Shown here: positions 10,981-22,036 of the stretch, in pieces
How positions within the stretch are numbered: position 1 is the first letter of the stretch
Layout: each line of letters begins with the position of its first letter
DNA from: Kryptolebias marmoratus
Lineage: Eukaryota; Chordata; Actinopteri; Cyprinodontiformes; Rivulidae
Length of the DNA: 64,000 nucleotides
Direction: 5' to 3'
Assembly: GCF_001649575.2 (NCBI RefSeq)
Contig: NC_051433.1
Coordinates: 20,081,516 to 20,145,515 of the forward strand
Translations under genes and position numbers: made by a program
The notes under the pieces: generated by a model
Database searches by the model: none
The model's input: only the letters and a program-made list of their open reading frames with translations
What the model was told of the DNA's origin: nothing

Positions 10981-12345
10981 TTCACTTGGTGAGGTTTGAG
11001 CTGCTGTTCTGCCAAAATACAAGCCGATAACCTTCCTGATTGTCCTCTGACCGGTGGCTGTGTCGTGTGCTGCAGGTTGTGGCTGTAATTCGTCCTCCAG
11101 ACCACAGGGATGCATCAGTGAGGGAGCTGCTTTTTTTTTTTGGATGGTGATTCTATTTTTCTAACTCGTCAAGAATGTATACCGAACAGCCGACAGACTT
11201 GGATATAACCCTTTAAACACCTGCTCAGTTCACACATTTAAACACATCTTCAAGCACCACCACTTTTTTTTTCTTTTTACTTTCAAATATTGGAAACTTT
11301 AGATTATTATTATTTTTTTTGCCTTTGGAGAAAACGAACTCGGACTTTTCACAAAGTAAAGAACGAGCCGTCAGCTCGTATGAGAGCACCACAGAGGAGG
11401 GGGGGGGGGGTTGTGACGGGATGTTTGTGCAATCTGTGCAAACACAGAAAAAAGCAAAAAAAAACCCAAAAAGCCAAGTTTTCTACCACGTCGTGTTCGG
11501 ATGCTATTAAGACACTAGTGTACAGCTTAGTTTGAGGTTATTTTAAACAATCTGTTGTTTACATGATTAATTTACGTGGAGGATTTCCAGGAGGTGTTCT
11601 GCTCATTTCTGTATTAGGGAGATTTTTTTGTTTTTTTGGGGGTTTTTTTCCTGTAGAAGAAAAAAAAAAATCTGTCAAAAGAAGGGTCTTTTTGTACGAA
11701 CTTGGCTTCATAAAAACAAAAAGTCCTGGTATTCAGAAGTGCACTTCAAGACCGTGACCCTTTACGAGCTGCCGTTCTTTGTATGCTGTTTAGGATTATT
11801 CTTTTTTCCTCTCTCAGAACCAACACTGTATGATTTACCAAGGGCTGTCGCTTTCGACTTGGGGCAAAAATCGTATAAGAAAATTCAAATGTTTTATTTT
11901 TTTTTTTCTGAGGGAGAAGTTTTACAGTTTAAGAAATGCTACAATTTGTCTAAGATGGATAATAAGTGCCTAAATAAGTAGTTAAAGCTAACCCAAAGAA
12001 TAGTTTTGAGAAGTGCTTAGTGCCGCAATAAAACTGATCAAACACTGTCTTCTTAAAAGGTGTAAGAGAAATGTGTGTGTGTGTGTGAGAGAGATAGAGG
12101 GGGAACAGAATCTCTTTCGAAAGTTTCTCTCTCTTCTCCTGACATATTTGTTGTTGGGTTTTTTTCACTCTGCATACGGTTGAAGCAGCCCACATCCTTT
12201 CGACTCACTAGGGTCGTAAAACAAACGTCAATTTGCTCAGATGATGTACTTTTTGTGTCGAGACGCCGAACGAGCGACGCAGACGTGTCGGGTTTTTAAT
12301 CTGTGGAGAAGAATGAAAATCCAAATAAACTAATGAAGACAAACC
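10981..12345 (+). other. cast: cast 3' untranslated region
   Basis: Runs from the TAG at 10978-10980 to just past the AATAAA at 12324-12329. It has many T and A homopolymer runs and a G run at 11400-11410. No other coding sequence is supported. Confidence 0.65.
12324..12329 (+). terminator. cast: cast polyadenylation signal
   Basis: AATAAA about 1.34 kb after the cast stop codon. It is the last canonical plus-strand signal before the convergent cd8a 3' end. Confidence 0.6.
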
Positions 12346-12382
12346 CAGTTCGCTGCAGCCAAAGGGACTCTTTGTCTGGAAC

Positions 12383-12388
12383 TTTATT
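12383..12388 (-). terminator. cd8a: cd8a polyadenylation signal
   Basis: TTTATT on the plus strand reads AATAAA on the minus strand, about 610 bp downstream of the cd8a stop. It lies only 54 bp from the opposing cast signal. Confidence 0.55.
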
Positions 12389-12994
12389 TTATGTTGCATA
12401 TTTTCACAACAATAGGGTGTAAAAAAAAAAAGTACAACGATTTAAAAAAAACAAAAAAAGCACGGTTTGAATATCTGTTCGTTTTTAAGTTTTTGAAGTT
12501 TAGGAAAAATAATACAGTAAAAAAGCCAATTTTTATCTTCAAAATGTCCAATCACAAGTCATATTTACATGAACGTTTCTGTTAAACAACACCGACTGCA
12601 AGTAATGTGGAATAAAAGCAATGTCAGGAAAATAAAAATGCAAAAAGAAATACTGCAGAAGGAAAACAGAATTCTGTACAAACATTTCATAAATTACATT
12701 TATATTAAAAAAACAAAAACAATTTGGCTCAAAATTCTCAGGATTCTTCGGTTCTGTCAGCAATAATGTTGGTGGAGAAACAACAAAATATTTCATGGTT
12801 TTATAAAAAAAAAAAAAGTCAGTGTCTTCAGATGAAACGGCTTGTTGAGCTGCTGTTCTGTTGGAAATCTTCGGGTTGTTCCTTCAGAAGAGAGTTTAAA
12901 AAAACAAAACCTTTTTGACCAATAAAATAAAATTAAAAAAGCTAAAAAAAAATCCAAGCAGTTTGAAGAAACGGTAAAGCTGCAGCTCTTTCCA

Positions 12995-14511
12995 TCAGAC
13001 GTGTCTGTTGGTCATCATTTGTTTTTCGAGCGCGTCCATCCTCAGCCTGCAGATTTATTTGTTTTAAACAGAAATAACCAAAATTAAAAAGGCAAATCAT
13101 TTTTTTAGGTTGAGGGATTTTAGAGCTTTCAGTTAACCTAAAATTAAACTTTAATCAAAATATTCAAGTTTTAGCCTAAAAAAAAACAGCAAAAAGCACT
13201 AATTAGTGAATTTGACCCAGTAGGTTTCAGACAGAAATGTGAATATTTTAGTTAAATACAAAACAATATTCACATCAAAAAAACAAAAACCTATTGCTGC
13301 AAGCCCGCCTGAGTTTTATTTTTTTATTTATTTAATTTATTTTTGTTTGTTTGCTTCTTGAGTTTAGATTTTTGAGAGGGCATGAAAGTAAAGACTTTTT
13401 ATTTTTCTTGCTCCAGCTCTGAAAATTAAAGAAAAAAAAAATATATAAACAGGAAGAAGAACTTACTTTCTCTTGTGATGGTGTGGGCACCTTCGGGTCC
13501 TCATTTCTGGAAGGAAAAAAAGAGATTTAAACGTGGAGAATAATAGCATTTGGGAAAAAAAAAACAATGTAAACAAAAAACTTTTTTTTTTTTTTTAGAA
13601 GAAAATGTGGAATAAAATAAAAGCACGTTCCAGCTTTGCAGAGGATTTGTAAAGAGAGTTTGGGGGTAAGAGCCTGAAAGGGACCTACTGTTGCAGTACA
13701 GAGTGGTGACGATGAGGAGCAGGAGGAGAAGGCCGCAGCCTCCAGCCAGGGGCCCCAGGATGATCGGAGCACAGAACATGGACGGACCTGTGAAAACACA
13801 AGCTGTTAGTCCTTCACCGAGGCAGAAAACCTGCAGGAGGAGAGCAGTGCCTGTTACCCGTCTTGTTCTTGTCTTTGCACAGGCAGGTCTTGGTTGGTGT
13901 TGACGTTTGCGTGGTGGGCCGCACCGGCGGAGCCTTTGTTACCTTTTTAGTTGCTTGTGAAAAAAAGGAGTGAAAAGAGGACATGAGACGTCTGGATTCA
14001 CTGAAAGAATTGGACCACGCTGAGGGAACCGAACCCACCTTCATCCAGTTTCAGTCGGGTTACTTCTCCAAATAGGAGTTTGTTTCCATTGACGAGAGAG
14101 CCGCAGCTGTAAACCCCGCTGTCGTTGTTTTTGTTGAAGGACTTCAGGATTAAAGTTTGGGAATCTGTCGTCTGGAATCTGAACTTGTTATTAAAGTTGG
14201 GTCTAGATGTTTTGAGTTGACCAGTGGAGCTGACTGATGCGATGAACTCCATGCCAGACTTGTCCAGCGCTCGGAACCAGATCACCATGGTCCCCTTCTC
14301 AGGCTTGCAGCTGATCATAGCCTCCTTCCCCTCCTCTGCTTTAACATCAGCTGAGGTGACCTCTGAAGGCAGGGAGCAAAACCACAGATGCAATTATTTC
14401 CCCTTCTTCACGACGGAAAAAAACAACAAGAAGCAACGTCACAACCATGGGGTTTCTCTTACTTTGACAAAGCAGCAGGATCAGCAGAACCCGAGTCCAT
14501 GTGGGGTCCAT
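12995..14511 (-). CDS. cd8a: T-cell surface glycoprotein CD8 alpha chain
   Basis: Co-receptor chain on cytotoxic T cells that binds MHC class I and recruits the kinase Lck. Coding exons in transcription order: 14463-14511 (start, signal peptide MDPTWTRVLLILLLC), 14039-14362 (one V-type Ig domain with ISC...VIWFR...DSGVYSC, the usual Cys-Trp-Cys pattern), 13858-13953 (Pro/Thr-rich stalk with CLC), 13689-13787 (membrane span LLLLLLIVTTLYC), 13467-13506 (tail RTRRCPHHHKRK) and 12995-13046 (stop TGA). Lengths sum to 660 bp, 219 residues, normal for fish CD8 alpha. The tail has Cys-Pro-His, the teleost counterpart of the mammalian Cys-x-Cys-Pro Lck clasp. cd8b lies about 7.5 kb upstream on the same strand, matching the vertebrate tandem arrangement. 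Confidence 0.93.
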
Positions 14512-15515
14512 TGTCAGTCTTCCGGAGGACGGCGGCAGTCGAACCCGTCTCAGCTGCTTTCACTGGAAGCTGCGGAGGGAGGCAGCTCGGTGAGGGCGTC
14601 AGACCCCGCCCCCGGCTGCTGTGTCGAATCGGATCGTTGCAGCGGATTGTTTGCAGAGCCCTCCTGCAGCGTGGAGCCCACCCGATCTGCGCCCCGCTCC
14701 CCCGACTCCACGCGTTATTGGCCCACGAGCGCAGCGGAACGTGGGCTGAAGAAGGATGAGGGGGGGTAGGTAGGAAGTGGCGCAACTGCAAAGGGGAGAA
14801 CAGGTTATTGGAACGCTGCTCTTTGTTTTATATATACTGTATGTGCACTGTAAACAACCAAGGAGGCTTCCACCAGAATCCCTGCTGCGCCTGACCTCTG
14901 ACCTCCGCTCTGCCCATTCTGACACATCGCCCTCATCCAGGCATCTTCATACCATCAGAGCTGAACTGTGAAGAGAAACATTGAAAGAAACTATGAGAAA
15001 ATAGATATTTATGCTGCTGAACACATCCCCTGCTGGTAAACTGTGCTTTGAAGTTTTTGGGTGAACAGAAACCAGATCAAGATAAGACTAAAGTACAAAA
15101 AAAAAACATTTTCTGTGACGGAGTCAGCCAGCAGCCTTCTGTTTCCTCACCTCTCTGACTCTTCTTGGCACCGCCAGACAGTAAATGACAAAATTAGGCA
15201 GTCAAATGAAAATGTCTTAGTAAAATACTAAAGATAACTCCAGTGCTCTGGATTTTGACAGCATCTTATAATTATTTTAATGCTTCTAAACGGAGTGTAA
15301 AGAAAAGAACTGAAGCACATTTTGCTCTGTTTGAAAACCCAATGAGTTTTTCTGAACTACACAATATGTGTCTACTTCTGAATTCAAGAAAGAGAAAGAG
15401 AGATTAAAAAAACTAGCAATAGTACGTAAAAAAAAACTGGACTTATCTTATAATCAACGTGCCCATACAGAGGTTTCTTCGACATGTGTGTATACTGTAT
15501 ATATCAGTCCCCCAC

Positions 15516-15518
<3 letters not shown>

Positions 15519-15550
<32 letters not shown>
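15519..15550. repeat. (CA)n microsatellite
   Basis: A CA run of about 32 bp upstream of cd8a. Confidence 0.9.
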
Positions 15551-15552
<2 letters not shown>

Positions 15553-15749
15553 ATAAAGCATCGTTCAAGCTGCAGCAAACAGACAGACGGCTCCCAACAC
15601 CATCCTGCTCAGACTGGGTCAAACATCAATTATTTAAATATGTCACACTCTTTATGAGTTCCAGGAGCGAAGCAGGAGGCAGGAACTGCAACATGCTTGA
15701 GCAAATTACACATCTTCGACAATCATGCAACAAGTATGTGTGTGTGAGA

Positions 15750-15776
15750 ACACACACACACACACACACACACACA
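15750..15776. repeat. (CA)n microsatellite
   Basis: A second CA run of about 27 bp, 200 bp from the first and preceded by a short TG run. Confidence 0.9.
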
Positions 15777-17146
15777 TGCACTCTTTCAGTGAAAGAGACC
15801 TGCAGTCAAACCGCTGCGACGAAAACAGACAGAACCTAAACTGCTTCACTTGTTACTGAAGTTTATCAAAAATAAATAAATAACATCGCCCCTTTTGTCC
15901 TTCTGACAAACTCTGTATAAATTATTTGGCACCTCTTTGCAAAAAGAGTACCTTTATAAGTGATTTATTAATACTTTAGAATAGGTTATTTTTGAGTATT
16001 TATGCCTTGTGTAAACAATTTACAGCATTAATAAGCATTCATAAAACAGTTAGAAAAGCACTGATCTTACTGTTTTTTTTTTTAATAACTTTATTCACCA
16101 AAACACATTTTGTGTCTACAAATGATTAATGGTAAACAGATTAGAGAGTACTGATCACTATTTAAAAGACCAAAAATATTCTAAATTTAATCTAATGAAC
16201 TGTGATGTCTTATTAACGAGTCATTAAGTGTTTACAGCCTAACAAATACCTGCTTTAATAAATAATAATTAGTTGTTTATATCCTTGTAAAGTGGTGCCA
16301 TAATTTATTTTTTTATAAGCATGTTTCAAGTACTGATCATTAGAGATCATTATTCATTGTTGGATGCCCTTTTTTTTAAAAAAAAAACAAAAACAAAATC
16401 CATCTTCTTATTAAACAATCATCTTAGCACCACTTATAATTCTGCCACAATCTCGGCCACATTTATTTATTTATTTTTAGCGTAGCTGAAGATCCTCCTT
16501 TAACCTGCCGGCGGCTCGGCTTGAATATCCAGGTCTATGACTGGTTACGTTTTTTGCCCCAACACAAAGTTATTTCAGCAGGCGCTGCTTGGCCAGAAAA
16601 CACAGAAGTAGTTCCAGTACAGACAATGAAGACATTGATTGTTTTCATGTACTCTGAACAACATGATCGAACTTTTGATACGTCAGCTCATCGGAACTGC
16701 CAAAACACTGTACTCCAGTGCGAGAGTGAAAATGTAAACGCTGCAGGTGGTGTTGCGGTGATCTGTACATCCAGGCAGCCAGCTGAACCCTAAAAACCAC
16801 TAGATGGCAACAGAAGTAGAGTTCAGACCTGCGCCGTTTGCTGAAAATCCAACCACCGAGTCATGAGTCACGCCAGCTTCGGTTCCATCACAACCCGAAC
16901 AGGTGTTTGAACCCCTGAGACGAAGCTTCCAGAAAAACACCTTCTGTGACACCTGTGGTTGGACTGTGGCTTTGCGCTCGTACGTCATGCTCTCATGTTT
17001 GGGCCGACGAAGAGCCAAACGGGAGTGCTGATTTATGTCATTTACTGTCATGAGACAAGCCACACTGGGAGGTGGCCAGTGGAGCTCAGGATGGCAAAGT
17101 GGGGTCGATTTGGGAGGATGAAGCTGAAGTCATCAAAAGTCTAAAG

Positions 17147-17360
17147 CAGGGGTTTCCAATCCTGGTCCTGGAGGGCCACCATCCTGCATGTTTTCCTTGT
17201 TTCTCTGCTCCAACACACCTGATTCAGTGGTTAAATCATCTCTTCATGTTCTGCAGAAGCCTGTTAATCAGCCATTGCTTCAAATCAGGTGTGTTGGAGC
17301 AGAGGAACAAGTAAAACCTGCAGGATAGAGGCCCTCCAGGACCAGGATTGGCCACCCCTG
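17147..17360. mobile_element. hAT-like MITE with intact target-site duplication
   Basis: A 214-bp element with terminal inverted repeats beginning CAGGGGT and ending ACCCCTG, extended by AATCCTGGTCCTGGAGGGCC and its complement. It is flanked by a perfect 8-bp duplication GTCTAAAG (17139-17146 and 17361-17368). An 8-bp duplication and these ends are hallmarks of hAT elements. There is no coding capacity. A related but decayed copy lies at 59216-59392. Confidence 0.85.
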
Positions 17361-18294
17361 GTCTAAAGTTTCACTGTTTGAGGCACTTCTGTCGAAAAGC
17401 CAGGTTATACAGGTTCTACTGTTGGACAGAGCTGTAGAAAATTGTATGGCTGAAGTATTTTACCAGTGTCCCATCCAGCTTTGGTTCAACGGTTCGGTGA
17501 GAGATGGTACAAAACGCTGTGAATTAGAACCAAGAACTTGACTGACAAGTGGCCATAGATGGAAATAAAAGGGTTTTCTTGGTTCTGTCACTGCATGTGA
17601 AAGCCAATCGAGGAGCGGTGGGAAAGTGAAACTCTTCAGATCAGATGCTGAGGCGCAACTCGAAGCCCGTCACATTTCCTGTGCTGTGATGGAAAACAAG
17701 TGCGCCGATTTGGGCAACGGGTGCTGACATTTTTCACCTGTCTGTGGGCGATTTATCTGTTCCACGGGTGGGTGGAGGTACAGAGAGACAAATTAAAGCC
17801 TGGGAATGAAACGTCAGACGCAGTTATCGTGTTATTGACTTGTGCCGACGAGCTTTCGCTTCATCTTGTCGCCCTTTTGGACCCTGAGAGGCCCTTACTG
17901 TCCGGCTCTTTTCATAAATGAAAAGACTATTTCGACTGAAACCTGAATGGAAACCCGGTAGTTTCGATCTGTGCAGCGTTTTCAGTAAGCAGGGGATTCT
18001 GTTGATACTGTTTTGTCAGAGGGAAGACCCAGTCAAAATGCTCTCAGTTGGCCCACTTCACCTTTCCATATCTCTGTTTCAGGACTGAGTCACTCACAGG
18101 CACACCTGCATGGGCTTCCCTGTATTAGTCACACTGGGAGGGTGGGGGTCTCCAACCTGAAACCTGCATGTGTGTGTGTGTGTTGTGGGTGACCAGGGGA
18201 AGCCAGTGAGAAAAAAATAAAAAAGGCTGTACAGCAACGCTGCAAAGGCAGTCAGAAGATTTGTCTTAACAGTCTGGAAAATGGCAGCTTCAGC

Positions 18295-18404
18295 AGTCCC
18301 AGAGGACGGACACCAGTCCCAGAGGTTGGACATCAGTCCCAGAGGACGTACACCAGTCCCAGAGGACGGACATCAGTCCCAGAGGATGGACACCAGTCCG
18401 GGTG
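18295..18404. repeat. 20-bp minisatellite, five units
   Basis: Units start at 18295, 18315, 18335, 18355 and 18375, each close to AGTCCCAGAGGACGGACAYC, followed by a partial sixth unit at 18395. Confidence 0.9.
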
Positions 18405-20455
18405 GCTTCCTGGTGTTTCACCGCTCTGCTGCTGAGCATCACGGGACAAGGACCTAAAGAGGAGTGAGTAGAGATGGAGAGCTTTGATCGTTAGCTGGAC
18501 ACACACACACACACACATGCCTGCTCAGTGTGGGTTTTTTTTCCTGAATCTAAGACTTCCTGTTAGGATTTTTACAGCACGTGTGGAACCAAAACCAGCT
18601 TTTACTCTTAAATTAGCTTAAAAGGACGAAAGTCTCCGAACTATGTTTTACAGGAATTTACATCTTTGATATGAAATGTTAAAAAAAATAAAATAAAATA
18701 GTGGGTGTCGTTTTAGAAACAATAGTGCTTGTATGTGCAGTTCAAGACATCTCCTGTTCAGGTTATGAAGATTTAAAAAACAAAACAAAAAAAGGCATCT
18801 TTAAATTATTTAAAATCCTGGAGTTTTCCAGTAAACAGGAGGTGCACATTAGATAATGATGCACCCCAGAGAGGATTAAAAAGTAAAGAAAAGCTAAAAC
18901 TTTCACAGATATCTCTTAGATTCCAAAGTAATGAAGCAAATAAAAACATTTCATACCTTAACTGCGATGATGGGGTTATCACATGAGCTGTATGGTTAGT
19001 TAACGATACTGAAAGTAAACTTCCTTTTAGTTTAGACAGTTTGATGCAGATTTAGCTCTGCGATTTCTGGTGTGAGGCAGAAATATTTAAGCTGACGTGT
19101 GGAGCCTCCATGTGACAAAGTAAAAGGACAATGAGGAGACTTCTGGTTTATATTTGTAGTTTGCACCACACGGACTGATCATATTCGATTGGTTTTACAC
19201 TAAACAGAACATGAGTTTGTAGCTTTTACGATTTATTCCGGTTCTGTAATAAAACCCAGTTCAGAGACAAACTGCATGGATAAAAGAAATATTACGGAGC
19301 CAGAGAAAATTATTCTTAACTTGGGTTAATAATACACAAAATTTTTTATTTTATTTAGTCTTTTTTTTTTAACAACGTACAGAAGAAGCTAAATTGACAC
19401 CCATGAGTAGATTAAAAGAAATTAGTCTTGATAATTATCTCTTGAAACACACTTTGAGTTATAATTTCTTTGGAGGGTACGTTTTATTTTACACAAACAA
19501 GTTGGTTTAGACATTAAAAAACAATTACATGAAAGTAGCTTTAAGCAGGTCGGCGTCAGATTATCTGATTGTATTTGATTGAACTTCTGTGTTTTTCTTT
19601 TAAATTGTAAGAAGTTTATGAAAAATATTTGGCGGTGAAAACAAGAGACAGTTTGGAAAACAATTTAAGCACAATTCACCGCCTTTAGGGAGAATTTAAA
19701 TGTACTTTGGCTTGAATTTTACCATGAAACAAATCATTTTATCAGAAACAAATGTGTCATGTAATGAAGATCCATTTAATTTCTTGCGTCCATCAGTAGT
19801 TGTTTGTTTCCTGGAATTGATTAAAAAAAACAACAAAGCTGTTTAATACAATCACCTTGTAATATGTTTCATATTCTTCTATATTAATTGTTTTTTCTTG
19901 GTTTCTTTAATTTCTGATATTTTTTTGTGTGTGTTTTGATCAAATCCTGACAATTGTTCTGTTTATGTGATGAATAAAGTTTTCTCTGTAAACTCACCCC
20001 TGACTGAACTTGCCTGCTTCTCTTTAACTTCCTAAAACTTGGGGTAAAAGTATTTGTACATCAGACACTCAGAGAATCTTTGTAAATTGTCTCTTTTGGT
20101 TTTTAGTTTGTACTACAAGTGTAACGTATTAACTTACACAAATATGAAGTTTAAACACATTTTGTCAGGATGGTTTTATCTGATTTTAAATCTAATAAAA
20201 TGTGTTACAATGAGGAGCATAAAGGGTTACGTTCCTTATGACCTTTTTGAATTGTTTTTTTAAATTTATTTTTTATTTCTAACACTGGTGTGTGCCTTTC
20301 CCTTACTGTCTCTGTGAGTGTGTCTGCTTGTGGTTGGGTCTGTGGGATCGTTTGTGGTCGTTTTGTTTCAGAGCCGAGACGAGGAGCTCAAAGCTGAGAG
20401 AGGCGATGGTATCTCAGAGAATGTGTCTCTTTGTCTCCAGCGCACAGGAAAAGAG

Positions 20456-20458
<3 letters not shown>

Positions 20459-20513
<55 letters not shown>

Positions 20514-20514
20514 T
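20459..20514. repeat. (CA)n microsatellite
   Basis: A CA run of about 56 bp with one AA interruption, followed by GT-rich sequence at about 20610-20645 that could pair with it. Confidence 0.9.
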
Positions 20515-20889
20515 TCCTTAGACCCGCACGGCCGCACACTCCGTCGATTTTTTGCACTCCTCGGGCACACAGGTGTGAGTGTGAGCTGCTTGGGTTTGTG
20601 CGTGTTGGAGCATGTGTGTGCGTGTTGTGTGTGTGCGTGTGTGTGAGGGAGAGAGAGACCCTGCAGTAGACTCAATGCACTGCTGTGAAAGGGCTGTATT
20701 TTAGGAATAACAAAGTAAAGCGTGTTTGCACATAAAGGAGGCGATTTAAACAGAAACTGAGCATGATGCAAGCTTACGCATCAAAACTAAACGGAGAAAC
20801 CGAACCCTGCGACTCACCTACTCAACTTCCGCTCAATACAATATCGACAAATGGAAGTACAACACCCACATCCAAACCTCTCCATACAA

Positions 20890-21062
20890 CTGCACCGAAC
20901 AACACACACTGCTCAGAAAAACACACACTGCTCCGAACAACACACACTGCTCAGAACACACACTGTTCAGAACAACACACACATGCGCTGAACAACACAC
21001 ACTGCGCTGAACAACACACACTGCTCAGAACAACACACACTGCGCTGAACAACACACACTTT
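20890..21062. repeat. Degenerate ACACACACTG minisatellite
   Basis: About nine variable-length units (roughly 13-22 bp) built on AACAACACACACTGCTCAG, ending just before 21063. Confidence 0.8.
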
Positions 21063-21187
21063 AAAGCTGAGGACCTCACTACTGTCACATGACTTTAAAT
21101 ATTGCAAGTGTCCTCAAGTATCATAAATTTGAAGGTTTCTGGATAAAGAGACTGGATTACGAGTTGTTTTTTTTTAAATCACACAAC

Positions 21188-21193
21188 TTTATT
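21188..21193 (-). terminator. cd8b: cd8b polyadenylation signal
   Basis: TTTATT on the plus strand (AATAAA on the minus strand) about 840 bp beyond the cd8b stop, giving a 3' UTR of plausible length. Confidence 0.5.
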
Positions 21194-22036
21194 GATTAAA
21201 CATAACATAAAAAAATATTTTTTTTCCTCCAAGATGCTCATGTTCACATACCACATTTCTGCAATAATCTCAATGACAAAAAAGGCAAATAAACACAGGA
21301 GGGAGCAAACGGTGTAAGAAAACAAGCATTTATGTGATGTTTGCCTGCATGTAAGTGGACAGACTCTCCGATCAACCAGACAGTTCCTCCTCCAGGTCCA
21401 GATTAAAATCTAAAGGTGATTGGGTTTTTGCAGCGACTGCTCCAAAAAGTTTACCTTTGAATAAAAAACGCACGGCTCAAACCCCTGCTTAGGTCTCAAG
21501 TCTGTATTCTTGTCTGGTTTGAGCGTAAAGTGCTTCGGTTGAGCGCAGTTGTTTTATATGTGTTTAATACATAAAGCTAACATTGATTTAGATTGAATTA
21601 TTTAGGTGCACAGCTTGTAATAATCTGTGCAACAGGCACAAACATGATGCTTCTTTCCTAATCTGACAATAATCTGAAGAGGCTAAACAAGCCTCATCTG
21701 CTAAACTGAGCAAAGCGTCTTCATAAATGATGACATGATCTACAGATTTATCAGGGCCAACAAAGCACAGGGTCTCTGAGCGAAATGAATACACAGGAAA
21801 AGTTTGTCATTATATCACAATATGTTACATGGCTGCGGCTGGCTCGGAGCGCAGCTTTCAGCAGAGAGGATCTTCAGGGCGCCTCATTTCGCTGGAGCTC
21901 TGAAGGACGAAGCAAATCAGCGTCTGCAGCCAGAGGAGCAGGTTTATTTAATTAACTTGTAGCTTTTCGCTTTAATTAACTTAAAAATACTTAAGATCCT
22001 TACTCTGAGTCCAAGAAAAGTTGCGAAGGCACTCCC

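Larger units (their letters stand above)
14512..21187. other. cd8a-cd8b intergenic region
   Basis: Just upstream of cd8a (about 14580-14720) the sequence is GC- and CpG-richer and may include the promoter. Beyond that lie CA microsatellites, a hAT-type MITE, two minisatellites and AT-rich sequence. No splice-bounded coding exon was recognised. Confidence 0.6.

Noticed and set aside
20292..20771. Long overlapping frames rich in His-Thr or Cys-Val
   Set aside because: They are translations of the CA/TG microsatellite at 20459-20514.
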